From Enterococcus hermanniensis (GTDB taxonomy: Bacteria > Bacillota > Bacilli > Lactobacillales > Enterococcaceae), in the NCBI RefSeq assembly GCF_001885945.1, contig NZ_JXKQ01000010.1, forward strand, positions 1 to 64,000: DNA of 64,000 nt, read 5' to 3'. The translations under genes were made by a program, and so were the position numbers. A model generated the notes under the pieces. That model saw only the letters and a program-made list of their open reading frames with translations, was not told the DNA's origin and did no database searches. This document shows positions 52,540 to 62,022 of this stretch, in pieces (position 1 is the first letter of the stretch; every line of letters begins with the position of its first letter).

Positions 52540-52572
52540 GAATTAAAACGTTTTACTAAAACGTTTTAATTC
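52540..52572. promoter_or_regulatory. 33-bp perfect palindrome, RbsR (and CcpA-like) operator
   Basis: Two TAAAACGTTTTA boxes (52544-52555 and 52557-52568) are separated by one C, and the outer GAAT/ATTC bases extend the symmetry to 33 bases. Each box has the AACGTT core of LacI-family sites. Confidence 0.85.
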
Positions 52573-52622
52573 TAAGCGAATGGTTAAATTTAAAAGTTAA
52601 ATTTTGAAGAAGACGAAATGGA

Positions 52623-53537
52623 GTGACTAAAATGAATACGATTACAATTATTGGTAGCATCAATTTAGACCGCACGATTCGTGTCAAACAAATGCCTAAA
52701 CCTGGCGAAACAATGCACACAAAAGAAATTTTTTCAGCCGGCGGTGGTAAAGGTGCTAATCAAGCAGTAGCTGCAAAACGATCGGAAGCTAAAACCAATT
52801 TTATTGGAGCGATTGGAAATGATGAAGCAGGCGAAATGATGCATCAACTTTTAACAGAAGAAGGAATCGATCTTTCAGGAGTTCAAACGCTTGAAAAACA
52901 AGCCACTGGCCAAGCTTATATCATAGTCGATGATCAAGGTGAAAATAGTATCATGATCCATGCGGGTGCTAATAATGCTTTTACACCTGAACAAGTACAA
53001 GCAAATACTGATGTAATTAAAACAAGTGATTTCGTAATAGCACAGTTCGAAAGCACTTTAGCAAGTACGGTTGAAGCTTTTAAAATTGCTCGTGAAGCCG
53101 GAGTAAAAACCATTTTAAATCCTGCGCCAGCATTGGAAAAAGTCCCAACTGAATTATTAGCTGTTACCGATATGGTTGTTCCTAATGAAACAGAAACGGA
53201 AATTTTAACAGGGATCAAAGTGACTGATGAAGCAAGTTTGAAAGCTGCAGCAGATTCATTACATCAATTAGGTATTGAAGCAGTAATCATAACGATTGGT
53301 AGCAAGGGTGCTTTTTATGATGTTAACGGACGGAATGGGATTATTCCCGCGTTTAAAGTAAATGCTGTTGATACAACCGCTGCAGGGGACACTTTTATCG
53401 GTGCAATGAGTAGTGTGTTAGAAAAAGATTTTAGTAATTTAGAAGAAGCCATCAAATATGGTAATAAAGCTTCATCTATTACGGTACAACGTTTTGGCGC
53501 GCAACCATCGATTCCTTATAAAAATGAATTGGACTAA
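52623..53537 (+). CDS. rbsK: Ribokinase
   Basis: A 304-residue PfkB-family kinase converting ribose to ribose-5-phosphate. It has the N-terminal [21 protein letters not shown] and [14 protein letters not shown] motif and the C-terminal [13 protein letters not shown] with the catalytic Asp. The ATG at 52632 (MNTITI) is a possible alternative start with ATGGAGTGA upstream. Confidence 0.96.
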   Translation: MTKMNTITIIGSINLDRTIRVKQMPKPGETMHTKEIFSAGGGKGANQAVAAKRSEAKTNFIGAIGNDEAGEMMHQLLTEEGIDLSGVQTLEKQATGQAYIIVDDQGENSIMIHAGANNAFTPEQVQANTDVIKTSDFVIAQFESTLASTVEAFKIAREAGVKTILNPAPALEKVPTELLAVTDMVVPNETETEILTGIKVTDEASLKAAADSLHQLGIEAVIITIGSKGAFYDVNGRNGIIPAFKVNAVDTTAAGDTFIGAMSSVLEKDFSNLEEAIKYGNKASSITVQRFGAQPSIPYKNELD

Positions 53538-53554
53538 AGAAAGGAAGTAGCAAA

Positions 53555-53950
53555 ATGAAAAAAGGTAAAGTAATTAATTCAGATATTTCACGTGTAATCG
53601 CTCAAATGGGTCACTTCGATCAACTAAGTATTGGTGATGCTGGTATGCCAGTACCTGCTACAACAGAAAAAATTGATTTAGCAGTCGATAATGGAACTCC
53701 TAGTTTTATGGCTGTCTTGAACAATGTATTAGAAGAATTAGAAGTTCAACGGATTTATTTAGCTGAGGAAATAAAAACGGAAAATCCGGATATGTTGAAA
53801 CAAATCAAAGACCGTTTACCTGAGATGCCAATTACGTTTATCCCGCATGCAGATATGAAAGTTGCTTTACATGATAGCAAAGCATTTATTCGTACCGGTG
53901 AAATGACCCCGTATGCGAATATCTTATTAGAAAGTGGCGTCGTATTTTAA
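53555..53950 (+). CDS. rbsD: D-ribose pyranase
   Basis: A 131-residue protein that interconverts pyranose and furanose forms of ribose. It starts [23 protein letters not shown], with catalytic His about residue 20 and the typical GDAGMPVP, and ends with the Tyr/Asn [20 protein letters not shown] precedes it. It lies between rbsK and the permease. Confidence 0.97.
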   Translation: MKKGKVINSDISRVIAQMGHFDQLSIGDAGMPVPATTEKIDLAVDNGTPSFMAVLNNVLEELEVQRIYLAEEIKTENPDMLKQIKDRLPEMPITFIPHADMKVALHDSKAFIRTGEMTPYANILLESGVVF

Positions 53951-53978
53951 TGTTTAAAACTCAAGGAGGAAGTATCAT

Positions 53979-54866
53979 ATGAATGCAACGGCAATTTTGA
54001 TTGGATTAGGTCCATTATTAGGTTGGGGGCTTTTTCCAACTATTGCGTCAAAAATCGGTGGACGGCCAGTCAATCAAATTTTAGGTTCTACTTTAGGAAC
54101 ATTGATCTTTGCTATCGTATTTGCGTTAGCAAACGGCATGAGTTTTCCAACCGGGATGGATTTATTCTTTTCGATTCTTTCAGGGATTGGTTGGGCAACC
54201 GCACAAATCATCACATTCCAATCATTTACGTTGGTTGGTTCATCACGTGCAATGCCGATTACGACAGCATTTCAGTTATTAGGGGCATCTTTATGGGGCG
54301 TTTTTGCATTAGGTAACTGGCCTGGCACTAGCGCTAGATTGATTGGAGCCTTTGCTTTAGTGTTGATTATCTTAGGCGCTTGGATGACTGTTTGGTCAGA
54401 AGAAAAGACGCAAGAAAAAGCTAGTGTACTGAAAAAAGCGGTAATCTTATTAGCTTTTGGTGAAATTGGTTATTGGGCTTACTCAGCCGCACCTCAAGCA
54501 ACAAGTATCGATGGCATGCATGCCTTTTTACCACAAGCAATTGGAATGGTGATCGTCGCTGTTGTTTATTCAGTGATTGTAACCGTGAAAGATAAAGAAA
54601 AATCACCCTTTGCAGAAGCTGTATCGTATAAACATATCTTCTCAGGTTTCTTCTTTGCCTTTGCAGCATTGACGTATTTGATTTCAGCCCAACCAGACAT
54701 GAATGGATTAGCTACTGGGTTTATCTTATCGCAAACGTCGGTTGTTCTAGCAACGTTGACTGGAATCTGGTTCTTAGGGCAAAAGAAAACCAAGAAAGAA
54801 ATGACGATCACGGTTATTGGATTAATTTTGATATTAGTCGCCGCAACAATGACTGTTATGATATAA
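53979..54866 (+). CDS. rbsU: Ribose transporter, glucose/ribose porter (GRP) family
   Basis: A 295-residue protein with 10 membrane segments of the DMT superfamily (MNATAILIGLGPLLGWGLFPTIASKIGGRP). It matches the RbsU/GlcU type of uniporter used in lactobacilli and enterococci in place of the RbsABC system. GGAGGA is 9 bases before the ATG. It ends the operon with a terminator right after. Confidence 0.93.
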   Translation: MNATAILIGLGPLLGWGLFPTIASKIGGRPVNQILGSTLGTLIFAIVFALANGMSFPTGMDLFFSILSGIGWATAQIITFQSFTLVGSSRAMPITTAFQLLGASLWGVFALGNWPGTSARLIGAFALVLIILGAWMTVWSEEKTQEKASVLKKAVILLAFGEIGYWAYSAAPQATSIDGMHAFLPQAIGMVIVAVVYSVIVTVKDKEKSPFAEAVSYKHIFSGFFFAFAALTYLISAQPDMNGLATGFILSQTSVVLATLTGIWFLGQKKTKKEMTITVIGLILILVAATMTVMI

Positions 54867-54894
54867 AAAAAACGCCAGTTGGCGTTTTTTTTTT
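54866..54894 (+). terminator. Terminator of the ribose operon
   Basis: AACGCC-AGTT-GGCGTT with a long T run. Confidence 0.9.
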
Positions 54895-54959
54895 GAAAGG
54901 ATTTATTCGAAAGAATCATCGGTTGAATGCTATAATTGCATCAGAAAAGGGGCGAATTT

Positions 54960-55361
54960 ATGAAATTAACAATTTCATTAGATCTTTTAGAAGAAGCATT
55001 TTATTATGTATCTCCTACAAAACCAGTATCTGCCGTACCATTAGTTTATCTAACGTTAGCAGTCGAGAAAGCTCAAATCGCTTATACGACGGACAATGAA
55101 GCGAAATTAGCACGCAAAATTGAGCGTTCATTTAAAGCAGCTTTCCATGAAATTCTGCAAGCGAATCAAGTATATCGCAGTGAGTTGGATCAAGATAAGT
55201 TACTGACACCGCAAGATCATTTAAAGAAACAAGGACAAGTTGTTGATTCGATCGTGGCAGCAATTAAAAAATATCCTGAATTATCATTGATTCGGGTTGA
55301 ACTCGCAGGTAGTTGGCCTTTGTATCAAACGCAAGAAGGTCATTTAGATTTGACTGAGTAA
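54960..55361 (+). CDS. Small soluble protein of unknown function
   Basis: A 133-residue protein starting MKLTISLDLLEEAFYYVSPT. It is mixed charge, with no signal or membrane segment. There is a helical, basic middle (LARKIERSFKAAFHEIL) and the C-terminus is acidic. ATG 54960 has AAGGGG upstream. I do not recognise a family. It is followed 60 bases later by another unknown small gene and both may form an operon. Confidence 0.72.
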   Translation: MKLTISLDLLEEAFYYVSPTKPVSAVPLVYLTLAVEKAQIAYTTDNEAKLARKIERSFKAAFHEILQANQVYRSELDQDKLLTPQDHLKKQGQVVDSIVAAIKKYPELSLIRVELAGSWPLYQTQEGHLDLTE

Positions 55362-55421
55362 GCGTGTTAGTGTTGGAAATGTTTGATAGATGGTAAAGTT
55401 AAATGGAAAGGGTGATGAAAA

Positions 55422-55724
55422 ATGGATATGATATTTTTTGAAGGACAAGCGGCCTTTTTAGAAGACTACAAAAAAGTCGCAAAGAATCAAAGGATTGATG
55501 AACAACAAGTAATATCTGAAGTGATGGATCAATTGAATCAGCCCACACCAAATGACGAATTGTATTATATTTTACCTGGCGACCAAACAACCAAAGGGTA
55601 TGCTGTTCGTTTCCCATTCCGTAAAGAATTGATCGCTACCGATAATGAAGCGACTGTTTCAAAACAATATTTCTATGAAGGCTCGCCATACGAATACGAA
55701 ATGTACGAGGATGAGCAATTATAA
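55422..55724 (+). CDS. Small acidic protein of unknown function
   Basis: A 100-residue acidic protein (starts MDMIFFEGQAAFLEDYKKVA, ends YEMYEDEQL). No membrane segment, signal peptide or recognised domain. AAAGGGTGA precedes the ATG. It ends in a long terminator shared with nupC. It is probably the second gene of a two-gene unit with the one at 54960. Confidence 0.72.
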   Translation: MDMIFFEGQAAFLEDYKKVAKNQRIDEQQVISEVMDQLNQPTPNDELYYILPGDQTTKGYAVRFPFRKELIATDNEATVSKQYFYEGSPYEYEMYEDEQL

Positions 55725-55761
55725 AAAAAGACGTGAAAGAAATTTTCTTTCACGTCTTTTT
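55723..55761. terminator. Bidirectional terminator, small gene / nupC
   Basis: AAAAGACGTGAAAGAA-AATT-TTCTTTCACGTCTTTT, about 16 bp. Confidence 0.92.
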
Positions 55762-55762
55762 A

Positions 55763-56938
55763 TTAAAAAATCAAGCCAGTAATAATTGCGCTTAAAAAGC
55801 TGACTAAACTAGCACTTAAAAGAATCTTTAATCCGTGTTTGGCCACAAGATTGCCTTTTTCTTCATTCAAGCCTTTCATAGCACCTGAAATGATTCCGAT
55901 GGAAGAAAAGTTAGCAAATGAAACCAAGAAGACAGAAACAATTGCTGTGGTACGTGCTGAAAAATGCCAAGTCCCTTTAGATAATTCAGTCATGGCAACA
56001 AACTCATTTGTGACTAGCTTTGTTGCCATCAAGCTGCCAGCATGGACAGCTTCTTTCCAAGGAATCCCTGTTAAAAAGGCTAGCGGTGCAAAGACATACC
56101 CCAAGATTTCTTGGAATGTCAGACCTGTGATTTTTGCAAAGATGAAGTTGATCATAGCAATCAATGCTACGAAACCAATCAACATCGCTGCCACAGTAAT
56201 AGCGACTTGGAAACCGTCTAGAATATATTCACCTAACATTTGGAAGAATGTTTGATCTTTATCTTCCTCAATGACTAATTCATCGTTTTCCAATTGATAT
56301 GGGTTTACGATCGAAGCAATGATGAATCCGCCAAATAAATTTAAAACAAGTGCTGTAATAACATAACGCGGCTGGATCAAGGCCATATAAGAACCAACGA
56401 TCGACATTGAAACTGTCGACATCGCTGAGATACTCATTGTGGTTAAACGTTGCTCTGATAGAGTCGGCAATTCTTTTTTGATAGAAATAAAGACTTCGGA
56501 TTGACCTAAAATTGCGGAAGCAATCCCATTATAAGATTCTAGTTTACCCATTCCGTTGACTTTACTTAATACGATCCCAACGCCTTTCATGAAGAGCGGT
56601 AAGATTTTTATATAACGCAAAATCCCAATAATTGCTGAAATAAATACGATCGGCATCAAGACATTTAAGAAGAATGGGAAGCTGCCTTTATTGGCAATGC
56701 CGCCGAAGACAAAGTCAACCCCTGAACCAGCAAAGCTCAGTAATGCATCAAAGACATTTGCCAAACCGCCAACGATTATGGTTCCTATAGAGGTGCGTAA
56801 TAAAATAAATCCTAATAAAAATTGCAGTACGAGCATCACTAAAAGTGGCATATAACGAATCTTTTTACGATCATTACTAATCAAAAAACCTAACGCCAAG
56901 ACGAGAACTAAACCAATAATACCAATTAAAAAATGCAA
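55763..56938 (-). CDS. nupC: Concentrative nucleoside transporter, NupC family
   Basis: A 391-residue CNT transporter with about ten membrane segments and the family hallmarks NGMGKLESYNGIASAILGQSEVFI and PLAFLTGIPWKEAVHAGSLMATKL, plus NFSSIGIISG near the C-terminus. It brings in nucleosides with sodium or protons. The start is TTG at 56938 with AGGAGT before it. It is divergent from busR. Confidence 0.93.
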   Translation of the reverse strand: MHFLIGIIGLVLVLALGFLISNDRKKIRYMPLLVMLVLQFLLGFILLRTSIGTIIVGGLANVFDALLSFAGSGVDFVFGGIANKGSFPFFLNVLMPIVFISAIIGILRYIKILPLFMKGVGIVLSKVNGMGKLESYNGIASAILGQSEVFISIKKELPTLSEQRLTTMSISAMSTVSMSIVGSYMALIQPRYVITALVLNLFGGFIIASIVNPYQLENDELVIEEDKDQTFFQMLGEYILDGFQVAITVAAMLIGFVALIAMINFIFAKITGLTFQEILGYVFAPLAFLTGIPWKEAVHAGSLMATKLVTNEFVAMTELSKGTWHFSARTTAIVSVFLVSFANFSSIGIISGAMKGLNEEKGNLVAKHGLKILLSASLVSFLSAIITGLIF

Positions 56939-57212
56939 ATAATCACTCCTATTTTTTATTTTCAGAATGGCCTATCAGAGAATGGAAATAAGAATTAAAG
57001 TTTTCATATGATTGGCCAAAAAAATAATCTGAATCAGTCTAGCCTTTTTTTGAAGAAAAAGCGATAAAAAATTCTCAGAAAAATGCTTCTATGAATAAAT
57101 TCTAAAAGCGAAAGCACTAACAACTTCATTTAAATCTCTACAGACTGACTACAGCTTTTCTAAAAAAAATATGCTATGCTAAAAGGGAAATTTGAGGAAA
57201 AGAGGATTGAAA

Positions 57213-57851
57213 ATGGAAGGAGAAAATAAAAAACGTGTATTGCTCCCGCGGTACCAACAGATGGCCGTGGAAATAGCTGAGCGAATCGCAGATCAGCGCT
57301 ATAAAGTTGGCGAAAAAATTCACGCACGCTCAACCTTAGCGAGCAATTTTAATGTTTCTCCTGAAACAGCGCGCAAAGCAATCAATGTCTTAGTTGATCT
57401 TGAAATTATGGAGGTCCGGCATGGTAGTGGCGCATATGTACTTTCAAGGGAAAAGGCTCGTGCATACTTTGAACAGTATCAAGATGTGCAGACGGTTCAA
57501 GAAATCAAAAATGATATCCAAGAAAATATCAATAATCAACGCCAAGAATTGGACACTATGAGCAAATTATTGAATCAATTACTGACGCAAACAAAACGTG
57601 TACATAATGCGGCTCCTTTTGTTCCGTATGAATTAACTTTAACGAAAGAAGCAGCTCATTTAGAAAATACTATCAATGATCTAAATATCTGGCATGAAAC
57701 AGGTGCGACAATTGTTGCGATCCAGCAGAAGGAAGAGTTATTGCTGTCACCTGGACCTTATGCAAAAATATGTGCCGGGGATACATTGTTCTTTGTCGGA
57801 AATGAATTAGGTTTGCAACGAATGCAACATTTGTTTTATCCAAATGATTAA
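57213..57851 (+). CDS. busR: GntR-family c-di-AMP-responsive repressor BusR
   Basis: A 212-residue regulator: an N-terminal GntR winged helix (about 10-80, KIHARSTLASNFNVSPETARKA, then RHGSGAYVL), a coiled coil (about 90-120), and a C-terminal RCK_C/TrkA_C domain (about 130-210). This architecture is the hallmark of BusR, which senses c-di-AMP and represses the busA osmolyte transporter in lactococci and streptococci. Here the opuA/busA genes follow directly. ATG 57213 is preferred to the longer frame by its ribosome site AGAGG. Confidence 0.93.
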   Translation: MEGENKKRVLLPRYQQMAVEIAERIADQRYKVGEKIHARSTLASNFNVSPETARKAINVLVDLEIMEVRHGSGAYVLSREKARAYFEQYQDVQTVQEIKNDIQENINNQRQELDTMSKLLNQLLTQTKRVHNAAPFVPYELTLTKEAAHLENTINDLNIWHETGATIVAIQQKEELLLSPGPYAKICAGDTLFFVGNELGLQRMQHLFYPND

Positions 57852-57852
57852 G

Positions 57853-57888
57853 CAAAACAGATCACATTGTGGGTCTGTTTTTTTATTT
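57853..57888 (+). terminator. Terminator after busR
   Basis: AAACAGA with inner CAC pairs with GTG...TCTGTTT, followed by TTTTTATTT. Confidence 0.72.
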
Positions 57889-57939
57889 GGATAAGAAGAT
57901 AAAAGTACTGTTACTGAAAATTTTCATTATTTTTTTGAC

Positions 57940-57977
57940 AAAGTGACCACATGATGTTAGTGTTGTATGGTCACTTT
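57940..57977. promoter_or_regulatory. Bipartite inverted repeat, BusR operator candidate
   Basis: AAAGTGACCA (57940-57949) and TGGTCACTTT (57968-57977) are a perfect 10-bp inverted repeat across 18 bases. It begins at the last base of a TTGACA (57935-57940) and covers the presumed promoter of busAA-busAB. Confidence 0.82.
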
Positions 57978-58068
57978 TATAAAAACAACCGTTTTGCTTC
58001 GTGTGATGCATAGTAACGAAAACAAAACGGATAATAGAAAACAAGAAGGAAAACAAGGAGGATATCTT

Positions 58069-59274
58069 TTGAGTAAAGTTAAGGTAGAACATTTAACAAA
58101 AATTTTTGGGAAGAAGCAACAACAAGCCCTTGAAATGATTCAAGAGAATCGTAGTAAAAATGAAATTGTAGAAAAAACGGGAGCAACTGTTGGGGTTTAT
58201 GATGCGAGTTTTGAAGTCAATGAAGGCGAAATATTTGTGGTTATGGGTCTTTCTGGTAGTGGGAAATCGACCATGATTCGTTTATTGAATCGTTTAATTG
58301 ATCCCACGTCTGGTGAAATTTATATCGATGGTGAGGATATCGCAAAAATGGATAAAGAAGCTTTGCGTGAAGTTCGCCGTCATAAAATTAATATGGTATT
58401 CCAAAACTTTGGCTTATTTCCCCATCGTACGATTTTAGAAAATACGGAATATGGTCTTGAAGTACGAGGAGTACCCAAAGCAGAACGCCAAGCAAAAGCA
58501 GAGCACGCTTTGGAAAATTCAGGGTTGTTAACCTTTAAGGATCAATACCCAAATCAATTATCCGGTGGTATGCAACAACGCGTGGGATTAGCGCGAGCGT
58601 TAGCAAACGATCCAGAGATCTTGTTGATGGATGAAGCCTTTTCAGCCTTGGATCCACTAATTCGTCGCGAAATGCAAGATGAATTATTAGACTTACAATC
58701 CAATGTTCAAAAAACGATTATCTTTATCACACATGATTTAAATGAGGCTTTAAGAATCGGTGATCGGATCGCATTAATGAAAGACGGACAAATTATGCAA
58801 ATTGGGACCGGAGAAGAAATTTTAACTCATCCAGCTAATCAATATGTTCGTGATTTTGTCGAAGATGTTGACCGATCGAAAGTATTGACGGCCCAAAATA
58901 TCATGGTCCCCGCCTTTACTACGAATATCGAAGTTGATGGACCTAATGTCGCATTGAATCGGATGCGTAAAGAAGAAGTCAGTATGTTATTAGCTGTCGA
59001 TCGCAAGCGTAAATTAAAAGGTAGTTTAACTGCAGAAAAAGCTCTAGAAGCACGTAAAAATAATTTAACACTTAAAGATGTTATCGATAAAAATGTTCGT
59101 CGGATCCCTAAAGATATGTTGGTAACTGACATTTTTAATTTGATTTTTGATTCACCAGCTCCGTTAGCTGTAGTTGAAGGCGATCGTTTAGTGGGTGTTG
59201 TTATCCGCGGAAGTGTACTGGAAGCTTTAGCAAATACGGACACAGAAATAGAAGAGGTGAATACAAATGTCTAA
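58069..59274 (+). CDS. busAA: Glycine betaine/proline ABC transporter ATPase BusAA/OpuAA
   Basis: A 401-residue ABC ATPase: Walker [10 protein letters not shown] (about 62-70), signature [12 protein letters not shown], Walker [14 protein letters not shown], then two C-terminal CBS domains (about 275-395). CBS domains of OpuA bind c-di-AMP and inhibit transport. I chose TTG 58069, which has AAGGAGG 7 bases upstream; the frame is open 34 codons further but that part overlaps the operator. It overlaps the permease gene by 8 bases. Confidence 0.92.
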   Translation: MSKVKVEHLTKIFGKKQQQALEMIQENRSKNEIVEKTGATVGVYDASFEVNEGEIFVVMGLSGSGKSTMIRLLNRLIDPTSGEIYIDGEDIAKMDKEALREVRRHKINMVFQNFGLFPHRTILENTEYGLEVRGVPKAERQAKAEHALENSGLLTFKDQYPNQLSGGMQQRVGLARALANDPEILLMDEAFSALDPLIRREMQDELLDLQSNVQKTIIFITHDLNEALRIGDRIALMKDGQIMQIGTGEEILTHPANQYVRDFVEDVDRSKVLTAQNIMVPAFTTNIEVDGPNVALNRMRKEEVSMLLAVDRKRKLKGSLTAEKALEARKNNLTLKDVIDKNVRRIPKDMLVTDIFNLIFDSPAPLAVVEGDRLVGVVIRGSVLEALANTDTEIEEVNTNV

Positions 59275-60991
59275 TATTTTACAACATGCCTTACCCGTTG
59301 CCGATTGGGTCGAAGGCTTTACTGAATGGTTAACGAGTACTTTTTCAGGACTATTTTCAGTCTTACAACATAGTGGTCAATTTTTGATGGATGGGATGAC
59401 CAACCTATTAACGATGATTCCACCGCTACTATTTATTCTAGTATTAACAATTATCGCCTTTTTTATCTCAAATAAAAAATGGGGGCTAACCAGCTTTACG
59501 TTGATTGGTTTACTGTTTATTTATAACCAAGGGTTATGGACTGATTTGATGAGTACCATTACATTAGTCGTTTTATCAAGTTTATTATCGATTATCATTG
59601 GCGTACCATTAGGAATTTTGATGGCCAAAAATGAAACAGCGAAAAAAATCATTACACCAATTTTGGACTTCATGCAAACTATGCCAGGATTCGTATATTT
59701 GATTCCGGCTGTAGCGTTCTTTGGTATTGGAATGGTACCAGGGGTTTTTGCCTCAGTAATCTTTGCACTACCGCCAACCGTACGTTTTACTAATTTGGGA
59801 ATTCGTCAAATTCCTAAAGAATTGGTTGAAGCATCAGATTCGTTTGGTGGCACAGGCAAGCAAAAACTATTCAAATTAGAATTACCATTGGCTAAGAGCA
59901 CGATTCTAGCAGGGATTAATCAAACAACGATGCTCGCACTATCAATGGTAGTTATCGCTTCAATGATCGGTGCACCTGGATTGGGCCGTGGCGTGCTTTC
60001 CGCATTGCAACGAGCACAAGTCGGAAACGGCTTTGTTAATGGTTTAGCATTAGTTATTCTAGCCATCATTATCGACCGTTTCACACAAAATTTAAATAAA
60101 CCTAAGCAACAAGCAAGTGAAAAAATGTCAAAAGCGAAGAAGAAAAAATTAGGAATCGCCGCAGGTGTTGTCGCTGCTATCGTATTAGTTGCTTCGTTTG
60201 GTTTTGGTGGAGCAGCTGAAAAAAATAAAGGAACGATCAACCTTACGTATGTTGAATGGGATACAGAAGTGGCTTCCACACATGTAGTAGGAGAAGTTTT
60301 AAAAGAGATGGGCTACAAAGTCAATATGACTCCATTAGACAATGCGATTATGTGGGAGTCAGTAGCTAAAGGCGAATCAGATGCGATGGTATCTGCATGG
60401 CTACCAAACACACATCAAGCTCAATATGCGCAATACAAAGACCAAGTCGACGATTTAGGTGTCAACTTAAAAGAAGCAAAAGTTGGCCTTGTCGTGCCGG
60501 ATTATATGAATGTCAACTCAATCGATGAGTTATCAGATCAAGCGAAAAAAACGATTACAGGGATTGAGCCTGGGGCAGGTGTTGTGAATGCGGCAGAAAA
60601 TACGCTTAAAGCTTATCCTAACTTAGCGGACTGGAAAGTATCAACTTCTTCATCTGGTGCAATGACTATCGCACTAGGCCAGGCAATTAAAAAGAAAGAA
60701 CCGATCGTGATCACTGGTTGGTCTCCTCATTGGATGTTTGCTAAATATGGACTAAAATATTTAGAAGATCCAAAAGGAGCGATGGGTTCTGAAGAAGCAA
60801 TCCACACGATGGCTCGTAAAGGCTTAGAAAAAGATCAACCTGAAGCGTATAAAGTAATAGATAATTTCCATTGGAACCAAAAAGATATGGAAAGTGTCAT
60901 GCTAGCAATCAATGAAGGAAAAGATCCTTCACAGGCTGCCAAAGACTGGATCAAAGACCACCAAAAAGAAGTCGATGCGTGGAAAAAATAA
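59267..60991 (+). CDS. busAB: Glycine betaine transporter permease-substrate-binding fusion BusAB/OpuABC
   Basis: A 574-residue fusion: seven or so membrane segments with the permease EAA-like loop ([24 protein letters not shown], about 185-208), then an extra membrane anchor (about 293-313) and an external binding domain (about 325-574) with tryptophans at [15 protein letters not shown] and SAWLPN for the betaine cage. This is the two-component OpuA layout of lactic acid bacteria. Confidence 0.93.
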   Translation: MSNILQHALPVADWVEGFTEWLTSTFSGLFSVLQHSGQFLMDGMTNLLTMIPPLLFILVLTIIAFFISNKKWGLTSFTLIGLLFIYNQGLWTDLMSTITLVVLSSLLSIIIGVPLGILMAKNETAKKIITPILDFMQTMPGFVYLIPAVAFFGIGMVPGVFASVIFALPPTVRFTNLGIRQIPKELVEASDSFGGTGKQKLFKLELPLAKSTILAGINQTTMLALSMVVIASMIGAPGLGRGVLSALQRAQVGNGFVNGLALVILAIIIDRFTQNLNKPKQQASEKMSKAKKKKLGIAAGVVAAIVLVASFGFGGAAEKNKGTINLTYVEWDTEVASTHVVGEVLKEMGYKVNMTPLDNAIMWESVAKGESDAMVSAWLPNTHQAQYAQYKDQVDDLGVNLKEAKVGLVVPDYMNVNSIDELSDQAKKTITGIEPGAGVVNAAENTLKAYPNLADWKVSTSSSGAMTIALGQAIKKKEPIVITGWSPHWMFAKYGLKYLEDPKGAMGSEEAIHTMARKGLEKDQPEAYKVIDNFHWNQKDMESVMLAINEGKDPSQAAKDWIKDHQKEVDAWKK

Positions 60992-61000
60992 TATGTAAAA

Positions 61001-61058
61001 GACACCCTTTCAATGCGGAGCGAATAAGATCGTTCTGTTTTGAAGGGTGTTTCTTTAT
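61001..61058. terminator. Terminator between busAB and proC
   Basis: ACACCCTTT pairs with AAGGGTGT, and inside CGGAGCGA pairs with TCGTTCTG; followed on the plus strand by TTCTTTATTT. Confidence 0.75.
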
Positions 61059-61063
61059 TTAGC

Positions 61064-61879
61064 TTAGTTTTTTTCACCTAACTCTTGATCTTTTTGAATC
61101 GTGGCATCGATTCCTTTAATGACTGTGGAGATAAAAGCATTGTCTTCTAGTTCAACGATCCCAGCCACAGTCGTACCGCCAGGGGAGCTGATCCGATCGA
61201 TCAAAGTCCATGGGTTTTCTTGACTAGCTTCTAACGTTTCAGCACTACCTAGGATTGCTTGAGTCGCAATTTCCAGTGCTAAGTCTTTTGGCATCCCATT
61301 CTTTACTGCTGCACGAGCGATTGAATCAATAAATAGGAAGGTATACGCAGGGGAACTCCCAGCAATAGCTGTGAAGATCGAAAAATATTTTTCTTCTAGT
61401 GGCCATGCTTTGCCGACGGAATTAAAAAGATCAATAATAATATTTAAATCTTCTTTCGTAGCATATTTGTTTTTACAGATAGCTGCGGCACCAGAACCTA
61501 CCATAGCATTCATATTTGGCATTACGCGCACAATTCGAACTGCCTCATCAGTTTGGAGCATCTCGTATAGAATTTCCGTACTCATTCCTGCGGCGATCGA
61601 AACAATCAAAGGATGATTTTCTAAGAGGGCGGTTTTAGCTTGTGATAATACTTTTTGAACAACATTTGGCTTAACTGCTAAAACCACAGCGTCGACTGTT
61701 TGGATTAATACTTGCAAGTCATTCACTGGTTGAATGCTTTTCTTTTCAGCGAAAGCTTGAGCTTTTTCAATTGAAATATCGTATAAATAAATATCTTGTG
61801 GGTGACTAAAGTTTTGTTGAAGAATCCCTTCAATAATTGCACTGGCCATATTGCCAGCACCGATAAAACCAATTTTCAT
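61064..61879 (-). CDS. proC: Pyrroline-5-carboxylate reductase
   Basis: A 271-residue enzyme reducing pyrroline-5-carboxylate to proline with NADPH. The N-terminal Rossmann motif is GFIGAGNMASAIIEGIL, with VLAVKPNV and the C-terminal SSPGGTTVAGI signature. Ribosome site AGGAGG before the ATG. It is convergent with busAB. Proline is a compatible solute, so it may belong to the same osmotic theme, but no regulatory link is visible. Confidence 0.96.
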   Translation of the reverse strand: MKIGFIGAGNMASAIIEGILQQNFSHPQDIYLYDISIEKAQAFAEKKSIQPVNDLQVLIQTVDAVVLAVKPNVVQKVLSQAKTALLENHPLIVSIAAGMSTEILYEMLQTDEAVRIVRVMPNMNAMVGSGAAAICKNKYATKEDLNIIIDLFNSVGKAWPLEEKYFSIFTAIAGSSPAYTFLFIDSIARAAVKNGMPKDLALEIATQAILGSAETLEASQENPWTLIDRISSPGGTTVAGIVELEDNAFISTVIKGIDATIQKDQELGEKN

Positions 61880-62022
61880 AATAATTCCTCCTAAAAGTGT
61901 CTAAATCAAATGTAATAAAAGGCAAGTAATGATACAATCAATAGATAAATTATAGTTTTATCGAGTATATTTTGAAATAGTTTAGCTAAAGATAAAAGTG
62001 TTTGATTTTAAGGAGGGGAAGG

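Noticed and set aside
57967-58068. 34-residue N-terminal extension of BusAA
   Set aside because: It overlaps the right arm of the operator candidate; AAGGAGG supports TTG at 58069.
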